Origin: Ancylostoma caninum
Lineage: Eukaryota > Nematoda > Chromadorea > Rhabditida > Ancylostomatidae
Direction: 5' to 3'
Length of the DNA stretch: 64,000 bases
NCBI GenBank assembly: GCA_037903475.1
Contig: JBAJFG010000384.1
Span: forward strand, 3,115,001 to 3,179,000
A program made the position numbers and the translations under genes. Below the pieces are notes generated by a model. That model did not search any database, was not told where the DNA came from, and worked only from the letters and a program-made list of their open reading frames with translations. Shown here in pieces: positions 45,090 through 57,254 of the stretch; within the stretch, counting starts at the first letter, position 1, and every line of letters begins with the position of its first letter.

Positions 45090-47020
45090 ACTTTTGGACG
45101 CCGGCGCACCCTTATCACACCGTTGGACCCGACTCCCGGCGTTTCTCCACTTTTGGACGCCGGCGCGCCCTTATCACACCGTTGGAACCGACTCCCGGCG
45201 TTTTCCCACTTTTGGACGCCGGCGCACCCTTATCACACCGTTGGACCGGACTCCCGGCGTTTCCCCACTTTTGGACGCCGGCGCACCCTTATCACACCGT
45301 TGGACCCGACTCCCGACGTTTCCCCACTTTTGGACGCCGGCGCACCCTTATCACACCGTTGGACCCGACTCCAGGCGTTTCCCCACTTTTGGACGCCGGC
45401 GCACCCTTATCACACCGTTGGACCCGACTCCAGGCGTTTCCCCACTTTTGGACGCCGGCGCACCCTTATCACACCGTTGGACCCGACTCCCGGCGTTTCC
45501 CCACTTTTGGACGCCGGCGCACCCTTATCACACCGTTGGACCCGACTCCCGGCGTTTCCCCACTTTTGGACGCCGGCGCACCCTTATCACACCGTGGACC
45601 CCGTTGGTTATCACACCGTTGGACACTTTTCCCCACTTTTGGACGCCGGCGCACCCTTATCACACCGTTGGACCCGACTCCCGGCGTTTCCCCACTTTTG
45701 GACGCCGGCGCACCCTTATCACACCACCCGACTGGACCGTTGATCACTTTTGGACGCCGGCGCACCCTTATCACACCGTTGGACCCGACTCCAGGCGTTT
45801 CCCCACTTTTGGACGCCGGCGCACCCTTATCACACCGTTGGACCCGACTCCAGGCGTTTCCCCACTTTTGGACGCCGGCGCACCCTTATCACACCGTTGG
45901 ACCCGACTCCAGGCGTTTCCCCACTTTTGGACGCCGGCGCACCCTTATCACACCGTTGGACCCGACTCCAGGCGTTTCCCCACTTTTGGACGCCGGCGCA
46001 CCCTTATCACACCGTTGGACCCGACTCCAGGCGTTTCCCCACTTTTGGACGCCGGCGCACCCTTATCACACCGTTGGACCCGACTCCAGGCGTTTCCCCA
46101 CTTTTGGACGCCGGCGCACCTTTATCACACCGTTGGACCCGACTCCAGGCGTTTCCCGACTCCAGGCGTTTTTGGACGCCGGCGCACCTTTATCACACCG
46201 TTGGACCCGACTCCAGGCGTTTCCCCACTTTTGGACGCCGGCGCACCCTTATCACACCGTTGGACCCGACTCCAGGCGTTTCCCCACTTTTGGACGCCGG
46301 CGCACCCTTATCACACCGTTGGACCCGACTCCAGGCGTTTCCCCACTTTTGGACGCCGGCGCACCCTTATCACACCGTTGGACCCGACTCCAGGCGTTTC
46401 CCCACTTTTGGACGCCGGCGCACCCTTATCACACCGTTGGACCCGACTCCAGGCGTTTCCCCACTTTTGGACGCCGGCGCACCCTTATCACACCGTTGGA
46501 CCCGACTCCAGGCGTTTCCCCACTTTTGGACGCCGGCGCACCCTTATCACACCGTTGGACCCGACTCCCGGCGTTTCCCCACTTTTGGACGCCGGCGCAC
46601 CCTTATCACACCGTTGGACCCGACTCCAGGCGTTTCCCCACTTTTGGACGCCGGCGCACCCTTATCACACCGTTGGACCCGACTTGGACCCGACTCCCGG
46701 CGTTTCCCCACTTTTGGACGCCGGCGCACCCTTATTTGGACCCGACTCCAGGCGTTTCCCCATTTTTGGACGCCGGCGCTCCCTTATCAAACCGTTGGAC
46801 CGGACTCCCGGCGTTTTCCCACTTTTGGACGCCGGCGCACCCTTATCACACCGTTGGACCGGACTCCCGGCGTTTCCCCACTTTTGGACGCCAGCGCACC
46901 CTTATCACACCGTTGGACCCGACTCCCGGCGTTTCTCCACTTTTGGACGCCGGCGCGCCCTTATCACACCGTTGGACCCGACTCCAGGCGCTTCCCCACT
47001 TTTGGGCGCCGGCGCACTCC
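45090..47020 (+). repeat. 59-bp minisatellite, about 33 units
   Basis: The unit is ACTTTTGGACGCCGGCGCAC, CCTTATCACACCGTTGGACC and CGACTCCAGGCGTTTCCCC (59 bp). Most units are identical except for a CCAGG/CCCGG variant; shortened or rearranged units lie near 45595, 45725, 46150, 46690 and 46735. Edge units are more diverged (45090-45300 and 46780-47020), as expected for unequal exchange. The unit lacks plus-strand stops in all frames and 59 is not a multiple of three, so frames of 715, 638 and 431 codons cycle through all three readings. These are not genes. Confidence 0.95.
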
Positions 47021-47039
47021 TACAGCAATAGTGGATCCG

Positions 47040-49110
47040 GTGTAGAACATTTTCTTCACTCTAGGCCACGCCCTCGAATTTCGTTTCACACACACTGACA
47101 CACACACGTGACAGACAGACTAAGCCCGTTATTATAAGTCATGATTATGACCTTCCCTCGCTACTGATGATTTCCGGGTGGGCAGGAGGTCCTATTCACT
47201 AATTTCTTTGTAATGGAAATTACGCAGCGGAAATTTGGGACTTAATTCTCAGAATTATAGAAGGTGACTGGTCATCGGATTCATATTCTTTAGAAATACT
47301 AGCCTGCACCTCAATCACGGAGGTTACTTTATGCCCTGATCATTAAAATCGCACTAGTTTTGTACCCTAGCCCCGTTTTCGTAAGTTTACGATGGAAATA
47401 ATGTAGAAGAGGGAAATGAAATGCAATCCACGGCCGGAAATAGAAGTAATGTCAGTGCCACTAGCTGTAGCCTGGTTAACGTAAGTGGGGCTATAGCATA
47501 AAGTGGATACGATACTCATGTTTATCACCTTCATTTACCCTCTAATCAATTAGTGAAGAGATTTCTGAGATTTTCTGAGCAGAAAAGCGGGAAAGTGCCT
47601 GATCAGACCCTGAATTCCCTTGCCAGAATTGACATTTTCTCCTTGTTTTTTTAATGTTGCCTCACCACAACTTAACAAAAATGCGGTTAGTTTAGGAAGT
47701 AAGTGCGATTTTCGTGATCAGGGCATTGAGCAACCTCTTTGAGTCACGTGGAGGCTAGAATTTCTAAAGGATGCGAATTCGATGACGACTCACCTTTTAT
47801 AATACTGTCATAATTTCTCTCGCTCTCCCTCTTCTTCAGCAGGGGCACTTCCGACCTCACCTTCTAAGTGGTCTTCTACAGATAATCTGATTTATTGTAG
47901 TACTTTTGGTTTGAGATAAAAATTAGGTTGTTCTCAATGTAGTAAATGTTTTATTGTATTACGGTTTTGCACCGAAGTATGACAATCTTTTTTTCTGAAC
48001 CTCTGCTAACAAGACTAATAACTAGGGAGAATTTGAGCGATGATTCTATTAGTCTATCATTACATTCATCTCCATAACGATATCAGATCCAGGTTTTTTC
48101 TTCGGTCATCATCCTGAGCAAACGAAAAATAGAAGAACCCGCATGTGTTTCCACCACGTTTTTGGAGCCCAAATTCTAAGTATGTTTCTTGTGAAATTAT
48201 CCCGATTTCATCCGTTTAAGAGGATAAGCTGACGGTGGTCGATCAGCATTATCTTGTTGACGGGCGGAGAAGTGACTAATCTGATCTCATCAGCAAGGCT
48301 ACGTCAACGCGGCAGAAAAACAGCGGATTGCGTCAGCACTATGGGGATTGCATCAGCAGCCGGGCGGTCGCCCGCACAAATCGCGCTTTGCCAACGAGCC
48401 GTTCGATTCTGGGAAAGGCATCGCTAGTTACTTCCTGCTTCAAAAAAAAAGACAAGGTTAGGGAGCAGACGACGCTACCTCTTCTCAAACGTAGAATAAT
48501 ATTTCAGGCTTAGGCATTGGAAGGCTCAACGTATATGAGCGCCTTTCAGCCTTGCACCCTTTACCAATGTTAAGGCTGCTTTTGAACATCATCAGAAGTA
48601 GTTATGCAGGAAAATTCCGCGTGATTAAGTTTAGGCTTACAGAATAATTATAGTTCGGACTAAATGTTGATTAAATGCGTTGTCCAACAACCAGTATTGT
48701 AGCTAGAAGTTGGGAAGCGAGTGATAAACGTCACAAGGTCAAAAGCAACAACAAGCCCTAAACAAGATGTATTATAAAAAGAAGAAAATATTAATAATTT
48801 GAAGATAACTAACTAAATAGTTAACTAATAACGTAACTCTTAGGCACCTTTAGCAATCAGTTGCCACAAACGACTTAATCTCCTAATTGTTACATATTAT
48901 TGCATTACTCTTGATTAAAAACGACTCATTTCCTTAACGGGATGTAACTTCGATAAGGAAATAAGGAATATATCAACAGGATGGGCCAACAATACCGCTA
49001 GCGGCCAACCAAATGTCCAAAAAAATCCCCATTCTCAACAAATATGACATGGAAAGTTCCCTCGAATCTGAGTAACCGTTGCTGCTACTGTCCTGTTACT
49101 TCTGAAAAGT
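47040..49110. other. Intergenic sequence, nothing recognised
   Basis: AT-rich with only short frames. A GC-richer patch at 48220-48400 has repeated GCATCAGCA/GCGTCAGCA words. No gene, RNA or element end recognised. Confidence 0.45.
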
Positions 49111-49489
49111 CGTGAGATTTCACAATCTTCAGAACAGTGCAGGTCTGCTCAGACTTGATATTTTTGCTCGGAATACATGCGCCAAGCTCAACACACTTTC
49201 ATCCTACTTTCTTAAACAAAATCATCTGAGAGTAAGTATCGCTCATGCATGCATAACGTTGTGCCCAACCACTGCCGCAGGAGTCAGATCGAAAACGAAC
49301 AAGAATAAGCATGGTAGAGGTAAAATCAGACAACTGATAAGCCAGTCTTGGAAAATTCGTCCACTGAGCCCAGGAACAATAATTAGTGCTCTCACTTTAC
49401 AAAATCAGAGAACAAAAGAACAGCAGGACGCGAGAGATGACAGAAGCTACCTGGGAAATGGTCCTGCAAAGGTCGTGGAAGTACCCAAA

Positions 49490-49779
49490 ACAAAGAACGC
49501 TGCGGGCATGGTGAGGGAAGAGCGCGTGGGGTACCGAGGTCAGCGTCCGGTGGCACACGTGATCCCGGCGTGGGAGGGCGGAGGGATGGACCACCAAGGA
49601 GGCACCGCCGCCGCCGCTGCCGTCTGCAGTCCCGTGCCGTCTGTTTTGTGTATGGGTGGTGTGCAGCTCAATAGATTTTGCATGGGGGAGACTAGGGATC
49701 CTTTATTTTTCAAAGGATGAGCGATCCAGGTGTACGAGGCGTTGTCCCGTAACGTTTAATGTCTTTCGTTTAGAAAGCC

Positions 49780-49842
<63 letters not shown>

Positions 49843-49845
49843 TTA
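49490..49845 (+). repeat. GC-rich segment ending in (TTA)n tail
   Basis: GC-rich sequence to about 49740 passes into a pure TTA repeat at 49774-49841. A unique or GC-rich body with a simple-repeat tail is typical of the 3' end of non-LTR elements and their SINEs, but no reverse transcriptase is present. The overlapping 202-codon frame (49112-49720) becomes Gly/Ala-rich here and is not supported as a gene. Confidence 0.4.
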
Positions 49846-50290
49846 TAAACATTTGTTTTTATTGCTTCACATAAAAACTATTATTTTCAGTGCTTTCATG
49901 GTTCCACTCGGGTCCCCGTAGTGGCTGAGTTGCCACTTTCTCCCCACGCCTCCTTCGCTAGCCAATACTGCATCCGGCGCTGCTAATTACTTGATTTTTT
50001 TTGTGTTCTTCACTGCTTCTGCAGTTTGTGCAAAGTCAGGAATGCTATTTCTTCCATAATGCTGCTCGGAATTTGGGAAAAAACTGGAAGAGTTCAAATA
50101 AAAGTTCAGCTGTCTTTCTTGAGCTCACTTGTGGAGTTCTGCATCACATGCTGAGAATATGATAAGTCCTAGAAACATTAATATTTGATGAATCCAGGGT
50201 TTCTGGATGTCATAACTCCTAGGCGCCTTCAGCTGAAAGTTGACTATGTGCAGACGTCAAACGGGAAAAACATTCATTAACAACATAAAT

Positions 50291-50919
50291 CTAAGTCGAC
50301 ACGTAGTATTCGCCCCATGGACCTGCAAACAAGTCTTGTCCAGCGTTGCTGTACTGGTTGCGACCGAATCGTAAGAAGTCCTGCAATGCGTCGATAAAGA
50401 GTTACCAATTCGTAAAGCATACAAGATATACTGAGCTGCTATCGCGTCAATCTCCACAAAAATGAGGCGTCATCCTACTACGTACCTCTTGTTTTCCTGA
50501 AGCAGTCTGAAAGAAAGGCCGTACATATTTGCACCATTCAACCTACTTAGATGATTTAATTTCTTAGCCAGGTGTCGGATGCTCTTATAGATAGTTCTAG
50601 GACCTAGATTTTCCAGTTTGGGGGTTTCACCTTCTCAAACTTCTGAAAACAGCACAAATTTTGCTAGTTTTACTGCTTAGAACTTAATTTCTTAGCTAGA
50701 AATCTGCGACATTGTACTAAGGGCCAAATAACGTACCAGATAATGAAATTCAAATTGGTCGAAAATTCAAATGTTCAGAGAAGCGGTTTTCTATGAATCT
50801 GAGGGTTTCTCTTACTTGAATATTCAAACCTTCCGATCCCAAAGCCTTCAATTGTTTTAGTCGATTTCTATTTGGCCCTAGGTGTAGTGGACGGTGCCGA
50901 TATTGAGTCGCATGCATAA
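50291..50919 (-). CDS. flp-23: FLP-23-like FMRFamide neuropeptide precursor (partial)
   Basis: Minus-strand exons: 50919-50816 (TCTCAG acceptor, GTAAGA donor), 50506-50486 (TTTCTTTCAG acceptor, GTACGT donor) and 50380-50291 (TTGCAG acceptor, TAG stop). The first ends GSEGLNIQ in phase 0 and the last starts DFLRFGR, so direct joining gives QDFLRFG-R: a C-terminal RFG for amidation followed by an Arg cleavage site. The known C. elegans FLP-23 peptides end in QDFLRFG. The 21-nt middle exon (TASGKQE) is also phase 0, so skipping or including it keeps the frame and changes the peptide's N-terminal side. The tail is NQYSNAGQDLF then AGPWGEYYVST. The signal-peptide exon is not located; a mariner copy at 51168-52039 lies upstream and may sit in an intron. 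Such peptides are secreted neuromodulators acting on GPCRs. Confidence 0.6.
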
Positions 50920-51167
50920 CTGAGACTACCCAGGGTAAACGTGCAAACATTACCCAAGTTCACTTATAATTACGGAGGACTGAACACGTTAACCTCGGAT
51001 GATCCCAATGAGCGAAGTCATGATACGTAGCTTCTTGCTAAATCGTCATGCCGAGGTCATGGTGGCTAATATGGTAGTTTTCGCGCAAACTAACCACCAA
51101 AAATACATCTAGTCAAATATTTTAACACAAGCAGTGCACAACATGCATTAGGTTACTTAGAAATGTA

Positions 51168-52039
51168 TTGGGTTGGGGAATAAGTTCGTACGGTTTTTCA
51201 TAGGCATAGAAACTACTACTTTCCAGAAACAATGTCAATCACAATGAATGATTTATGTAGCTCCTTTCTTCCTCTATTAATGCTCCCAGAGACAGGCAGC
51301 TCCTCAGCTCCATGAAAAATTGCGTTGTTTGGGATGACCCAGTTTGTGGCCCGCAAAGGCAACTCTTAGATTAAAGTTCATGAAATGAATAGGAAGTTAG
51401 GAAAGAGGCGGTGTATGAGTGCACCAGGCCAGTAGAGTCGACAGTAGTGGAAACTGCCAATTCGAGTTTCTGGCTACTCATTTTGGTGAAATTTGCGCGG
51501 AGAGATCGAACATACCCAATGGGAACGATAATTTTATACAAGCTATTCACAATTTTACACAAAATGGGTTTTCTAAACTCATATATTGTTGAAAGCTAGC
51601 ATTAGTAGTGATGGTTCCTTACACCTGGAGCGACCCCAGCAGATAATCTTCTCTATGTCCAGCAAATTGGACGTAGAGAACAATAAACACCTTCAAGGCC
51701 AAAATCGCCTTGTTAAAGTGGGTATACCACTTCTAGTTGCCCTCCCAGCAGTAACGGATCCTCTATAGATGTCGTTGATATTTCTAATCAATTGAGCTAC
51801 ATTTGATCCATAATTGAAGCAACAGGGTAGGCGATTGCGGAGGTGTTCATTTTTGTCAACTTTGATGCTCACATTCCATGCACTAGAAAACAAGGTGGAG
51901 CGAGAGTTGAGTAACGTGGTCGCCATATTGGTAAAGAGCAGATGAGGAGCTACAAAATAAGCTCTAACGGGGAATCCAGCGAAAACCAAAAAAAAAAACA
52001 GAATTAAAAAAGACCGCACGAACTTCAACCCCAACCCAG
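51168..52039. mobile_element. Degenerate mariner element
   Basis: Inverted ends TTGGGTTGGGGAATAAGTTC and, mirrored, CTGGGTTGGGGTTGAAGTTC are each bordered by TA. The 872-bp interior holds transposase debris on the minus strand (a block FNYGSNVAQLIRNINDIYRG resembling the N-terminal helix-turn-helix region). It is shorter than a full mariner and full of stops. It lies upstream of the flp-23-like exons. Confidence 0.65.
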
Positions 52040-52074
52040 TATACGCACAACCCCAGAAAATTTCCACGCCTGGA

Positions 52075-52310
52075 ATTATTCGTACGCTCCGCGGTTTTGA
52101 TAGATGCAGGACTGTTAGCTAGTGTTATTTTTTCTGCACTAAAACGTAAGATACTCAACAGCAGCTCTATTAGTGCTTCTGCAAACATCACCTGTCTCCC
52201 GTAATTTGGTGGAGCGGCCCTGCCAGCGCGGTACAACGCTCCTCGCATTCCAAGGACCGACGAAATCGTGGCCAGCACTAAATGTACGCTACATCCAGCG
52301 TGAGACAATC
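52075..52310 (-). other. Minus-strand open stretch with signal-like segment
   Basis: The frame reads HLVLATISSVLGMRGALYRAG, then PPNYGRQ before a GACAG/GTGATG donor-like site at about 52190. The hydrophobic start could be a signal peptide. I could not connect it in phase to the neuropeptide exons (they need a donor leaving one extra base, whereas this one ends in phase 0), so it is noted but not called as a gene. Confidence 0.2.
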
Positions 52311-52969
52311 AAATCCGCTGTGGTTTTCCACTCAGTCTGGGCAGAAAGCTTGTTGTGCAACGTACAGCTTTTCAGTGTGGAACTTGGCTTTCAACATGAA
52401 AACTACCATTCTTCTCAATCCTTCACATTCTGTTCCTACAGTGCAAAATTACTTCACTGCAAGAACAAGTCCCAGTGAAGATCCTGTGTTACATTCTAGA
52501 CTTTTGTTGTTTTTCAATGTACACATCCTTGCAGTGAATTAAGTAAATAAGTAAATAAATGAGTGCAAACCCATCCACACATAGCTGTGTAAGTGCTCAT
52601 GTTTTCATGAATGGAGCGTAAAATGTTAAAGTTCGTAATAAAACTTCGAGCAGAACTCTCACAGATCGTGGATTTGGGGCAAAACTTCGAACAGATTAGA
52701 GGGGACATAACAAACCTGCCAGTAGATAGAGGATGGTGCGCATGGTTAGAGCATGTCTGAAAGTGAACCACTCTTTTATACTAATGGTGAATAATTGAAA
52801 ACGCTGTAAATTTCCGACCAGTCTAGGTTTCCACGCAAAAAGGCAAATTTGTTGTTTATGGACGTTGAAATGACATTTTAAGAAATAGCTCGCCTATGCT
52901 GATTAATGCTCAACCAATATCGAGACGAAAATTGAAGTGTTCAGAGGATTAACGTCTTTAGCGACCTTA

Positions 52970-53150
52970 TATCAGGTTGTTGCAAAATTAATTGCCGTTT
53001 TGGGGTATGCAAAATAAAATCTTCTCTTCTGCCGAATTTGAGCAACTTCACCCAACTTATGCGAGCTTCTGGTAGAACTTTTCTTCCTCTTTCGAATGTT
53101 GCTTGAATATTCTGGCTGGCTCTCTCCTGAGGGTTTTCATGAACTCGCAA
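52970..53150. mobile_element. Mariner terminal fragment
   Basis: AGGTTGTTGCAAAATTAATT at 52974 has the form of a mariner terminal repeat (compare TTAGGTTG...AAAAGTAATTGC). The minus-strand frame running inward from it is basic and may be transposase debris. No second end was found before the next element at 53233. Confidence 0.4.
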
Positions 53151-53232
53151 ACAAATGAGGAGCTAACGCGTTTTTCGGGTGATTATGGTTAATGACTTCA
53201 AACTTGATCACTCTCCACCAGAGGTGAGCGGT

Positions 53233-54013
53233 CTCAGGTGGAAAAATTCCAGTAGATTACGGGTGCTTTCGAGCAGATTTCGCTTATTTTTCGCCGAAAT
53301 ATTTCCCGATTTCGCCCGAAAATTACACGTAAATCTCCGAAAAATAAGCGAAATCCACTGGAATTTACCCGAATTCCGCCCGAAAAATAAGCGAACTCCG
53401 CTGGAAAGTACACGAAAATTGCTGCGACATCAACTGATGCGACAAGTTCCAGCCAGGGTCGGCGGCCACGCAGCGTTGCGCCGCTGTGGGCCCAGAGCAA
53501 AATTGCTGCACTCCGTCAAATATTTCCGGGTGCAGGTGGTATGATCGACCACCTTTGAGTACGATTCTGAAACGAGATCACTCATGCAGTACATCCAGTT
53601 GACGTGCTCCGTAGATTCCGCTGGTGAATATTTCTCATGTTAGCATGGTATATTTATATGCATCATATAAATTTACAAAGCTTTTTGGTAGTTATGATGA
53701 GTGAATTTTTTGGAATTTTTTGAGGCATAACCCATTTCGGAAGGTGGAGAAGCAACTTCAATATTTAGTGAAAAACGAATTTACCAGAAAAATAACGAAG
53801 AATACACGAAATCTACTGGAATTTACAGGAAGTGCAGTTTCCAGTAGATTTCGCTTATTTTACGTGTAAATTCCAGTGGAATCTACTGGAATCGAGAAAA
53901 ATTGCGAAATTCCAGTGGATTACGCTTATTTTACGTGTATTTGTTTCGGAAATAAATTTCCGAAACAAATACACGTAAAATAAGCGTAATCTACTGGAAT
54001 TTTTCCACCTGAG
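53233..54013. mobile_element. 781-bp fold-back element
   Basis: Ends CTCAGGTGGAAAAATTCCAG and its mirror CTGGAATTTTTCCACCTGAG. Inside, the word TTCCAGT(A/G)GATT(T/A)CGCTTATTTT recurs at least six times in both orientations. The right end forms a near-perfect palindrome (about 53901-54008, centre 53954/53955) with roughly 50-base arms. No coding capacity. Target duplication is unclear, at most GT, so superfamily is open. Confidence 0.7.
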
Positions 54014-54019
54014 GTATTC

Positions 54020-55600
54020 TTGCTTTGTTTTGGCTTGGAATCGCCTTCTCAATGGGCAGTGAGCTATTCGATCGCAAATTTTTCTTCCGTCGAATTTGAT
54101 CCCCAAAACAACCATGGTCGTGACCACATGTTGTTCCATGACGATCAAGCGTTGAGAACAGTCGTACGTTGAGGGCAGGGAAGGGGGCTTACTATGCTAC
54201 AGTTTCAAAACATTTGCCTTCAATCAACATGGCAAGAAATGTGCTGAAGGGTACATCCTACGATCTCACTGACGACTAGAATCTCACCCGCAGTGACATC
54301 CTCCCATTTCTAGACCGCGTAATAGCTATAGGAGGAGCTCTGTTAACTATAAGAAGAAGGGTGAATTTGTATCGGTGGATTCGTCCTCCCTTCTCAGAGT
54401 TTCCCAAAACCAGAAGTTCACCTCAAGGAGGTTGTGTCAGGACCTGTACGGACATCTAATACCCAGCCTCATTTCTGACCAATCGCTGCGGGTGCATGGG
54501 GTGGTCCTTCTTGACATTCCTTGCATGAATTGACGTTGAAAGACAATCCAGTTGTTCAGCCAAAGGGTTCCAAGTTTCGGAAAAGCCCAAGAAAAATTCC
54601 ATGGGTATCCCAAAACTGTATAGGACCTTTATCCCATTCAAACCAACTTGCTGAAGAACAGCTAGGGCTTATCAATGGAGAAGTAACTCAGCATTGAGTC
54701 CACAGGTAGCCTCAACCAGAACTTCTTCTACTGCATGTCTTCTGATTCGATCGACCCTGGGCCGTCATGCAAAGAGCTTCAAGCTTGTTGAATAGAATTA
54801 CGTGAGCAAATGTTTTAAAAGGCATTCTTATTTGTACTGTCTGCTGTTTGAATCTGGCCTGCCACGCCCTCCAATGAATTGGGTATTAGATGTTCCGCAA
54901 CCGTGTCAGGAATTTGGTGGTGCTGTAAGAGTATGATCCATTGCAGCCTTCTCCAACCTAGCCAGTCATGGACAGCAGAGTCCTACCATTGTAATTCGTT
55001 AATTTCCTCAAAACTGCTATAGATGTGGTCGGCAGTGGTGAACAAAAGCTGATTTTTCCCCTGCTCCAGGGTAACGTTAAGTCTCACATTCCAAAATTCA
55101 CCCGACAAAACTGATGCAGTAAAGCATCAAGGCTCTCACTCATTGGCCTTATACCTCAGACCATTACCCTACTTCATATCCTTTTTCGGGGCTCCAGATG
55201 CAATCCTGCGACAGCGGCAGATTGCTGATCTGGAGCATGCTGAAAATCGCCTTCCAAAAGTTTGCGAATCCTTGTGACCCCAGCTTTAGTTGCAGAAGCA
55301 TGCAAACCTAGCTATATTCTCGAGGAGGACCTAGCGAAGTGAACGGTTGCTGAATTATGAACAATATGGTTGCTGAATTGATGAAAAATATTGTGTTTAA
55401 GCCGAGTTACAACACTTTGAATCTGTGTGTCCATTTCGACAATTATGTAACTTCGCAACAACCCAATAGTAGGTGACGTCAAGTCCAGCGCCACTCCTGG
55501 ACATGCATAGATGCGACAGCTGTCGAGAAATTCGTTGAACATGGTAGTATAGAATCCGCTGAGCTAACAGTTCTCGGTGAAACTGTCGTGTTAGTAGTAG
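54020..55600. other. Intergenic sequence without a supported gene
   Basis: Moderate-GC sequence with short frames on both strands and no recognised domain. The texture (even composition, many near-open frames) suggests an old decayed mobile element, but no conserved motif is left to assign it. Confidence 0.35.
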
Positions 55601-55603
55601 TAT

Positions 55604-56047
55604 AAGGTAATTTACTTATGCTAGATGCGTGCGTCAAACGCGCGTGCGTCTTTATGATGAGGATGGGCCAAGTCACCATTCTGATGCGTGTACATATAGT
55701 CTATCAGCTCACGGAGTGCCTCCGGGGTGTACTTTGACTGCAATTACGATCGCAGTGATATCGGCTTGCCGATCGGCTTTTTCGATTGATTTTTACGCCT
55801 TTTTGAACGTTTTGATATGTATATAGTGTGATTCTTTCCATTCTGATCTATAGATACTGTCTCCGATCGAACCAGACGATCGTCTGTCTATAGCACTCTG
55901 ATCGCAATTGCAAAAGGCCAAACGAAAGCCCTCCTCCACTCCCAACAGGCCACACCGCTGCGATGACCAATCCTCATGAGAAATCCTCCGCAAATGAATG
56001 GGTGCGTAAGGCGTGCGACTAATGCACCATTTGGTATAAATCGCCTT
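55604..56047. mobile_element. Diverged relative of the AGGGCAATTTATACT MITE
   Basis: Left end AAGGTAATTTACTTATGC and right end mirrored as AAGGCGATTTATACC resemble the ends at 23033/23281. Sub-terminal words GATGCGTGCGTCAAACGCGCG, split by one base from the copy at 23050, and GCGTGCGACTAATGCACC also match. The interior is longer (444 bp) and unrelated, so it may be a different deletion product of the same autonomous family. Confidence 0.55.
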
Positions 56048-56049
56048 TA

Positions 56050-57240
56050 TTTCGCACAGAAGAAGCGCGAAAATTCGTTCCCATTCGAGTCAAGTCTGGA
56101 GAGAATTCGTCATCTGAGTGTACCTTAATGGTTATCTTTCAGTAGTGATCTGCGCATTACTCCGTGTCAGGAAACGCTTCACGACCCACTCGATTCCACC
56201 ACATTCCCAACATTTCCCCGCAACGCTGGCAACTCTCTTCAGGAATCCTTATCAGAATTCCCTTCTCAATCCGACGTCATCAGCTGAGCGTGCCCTTCAT
56301 CAGCTATTGCAGCCGCTCATCCCTATAAAAAGAGCTCCATTATCGGATAAAAGCTGTGCCGCTAAATAAAGCCGTGCAGTGCTGCTTGAACCGTCACACT
56401 GCGTAAGAGCTGAAGAAACTATGTAGAACTTCAAGGAGAACCCAACCCGTATGTGACGCTGGTACGGAATGCTTGCTCAGTCTCTTGAACCAATGGGCTA
56501 GAAGCTTGACAAATTTTCGAATAATCACGCCAACTACATACGAAAGGATTCACCGGGGAGTTCCTACTGCACGAGTTCGAATTAAATCAACACAAATGGC
56601 GTGACATGCCACTTGCGATCGTAGCGATAATTAGAAGGCAAAAGAAAAGTAAACAAAAAGAACGGCATGGCGCATCTTGTGACTCTTATAAAGTTACAAG
56701 TTGCCATACATAACTACTGCCTTTTCTTGTTTTGAACCTCAAAATTTGTGGACAGCAAACGTAAGGATTATCGGGAACTTACACAAATGCCGTGACACGC
56801 CACTTGCGATCGTTGCGAACGTAAGTATTATCAGGCCCCGGTACAACATTATGAAGAAAAGCGCTGTTCTCAGTCTTTTCTCAATAAGGATGGCTTAGCT
56901 TTGATCTAAAGTGATCAATAAGACGCTGCAGTGACCTAGGACATCTTTTAAACCACGTACGGCTGTTTTGGCAAATATCCAAAAAGGCAGAACAGCCTGA
57001 CGCTGCGCGTGCGGGTGGTAAGTGTCCGTAGACGGATCTAACAATGCTCGCAATTGGAGCACGGTTGTTCATCCGGGAGACATATGATCGAGGCGTTGAT
57101 GATCCTATAGCTGTACTTGTTTTCTCCCTTGTGGTTAAGTAGAGGAACAGGAATGTAAGAGCTAACAGCCGACTATTTTCAAAAAGCACATGAAAGGCAT
57201 GTAGCTTTAAAATCAACTCATGTCATACGTACATTATTTG
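56050..57240. other. Intergenic sequence, nothing recognised
   Basis: Short frames only. The phrase GCCACTTGCGATCGT occurs twice (about 56610 and 56800) with similar flanks (CAAATG.CGTGACA), indicating a small diverged local duplication. Confidence 0.4.
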
Positions 57241-57254
57241 TTTACGTCATATTA

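Noticed and set aside
45090..47020. Possible CRISPR-like array (regular repeats)
   Set aside because: Units are contiguous with no variable spacers, and the genome is eukaryotic; it is a minisatellite.
44884..47098. Open frames of 715, 638 and 431 codons on the plus strand
   Set aside because: They are translations of the 59-bp minisatellite in its different phases; all start and end in the array's edges and no frame is favoured.
49112..49720. 202-codon plus-strand frame as a gene
   Set aside because: It runs into a GC-rich Gly/Ala segment ending in a (TTA)n tail, more consistent with a retroelement 3' end; no domain seen.
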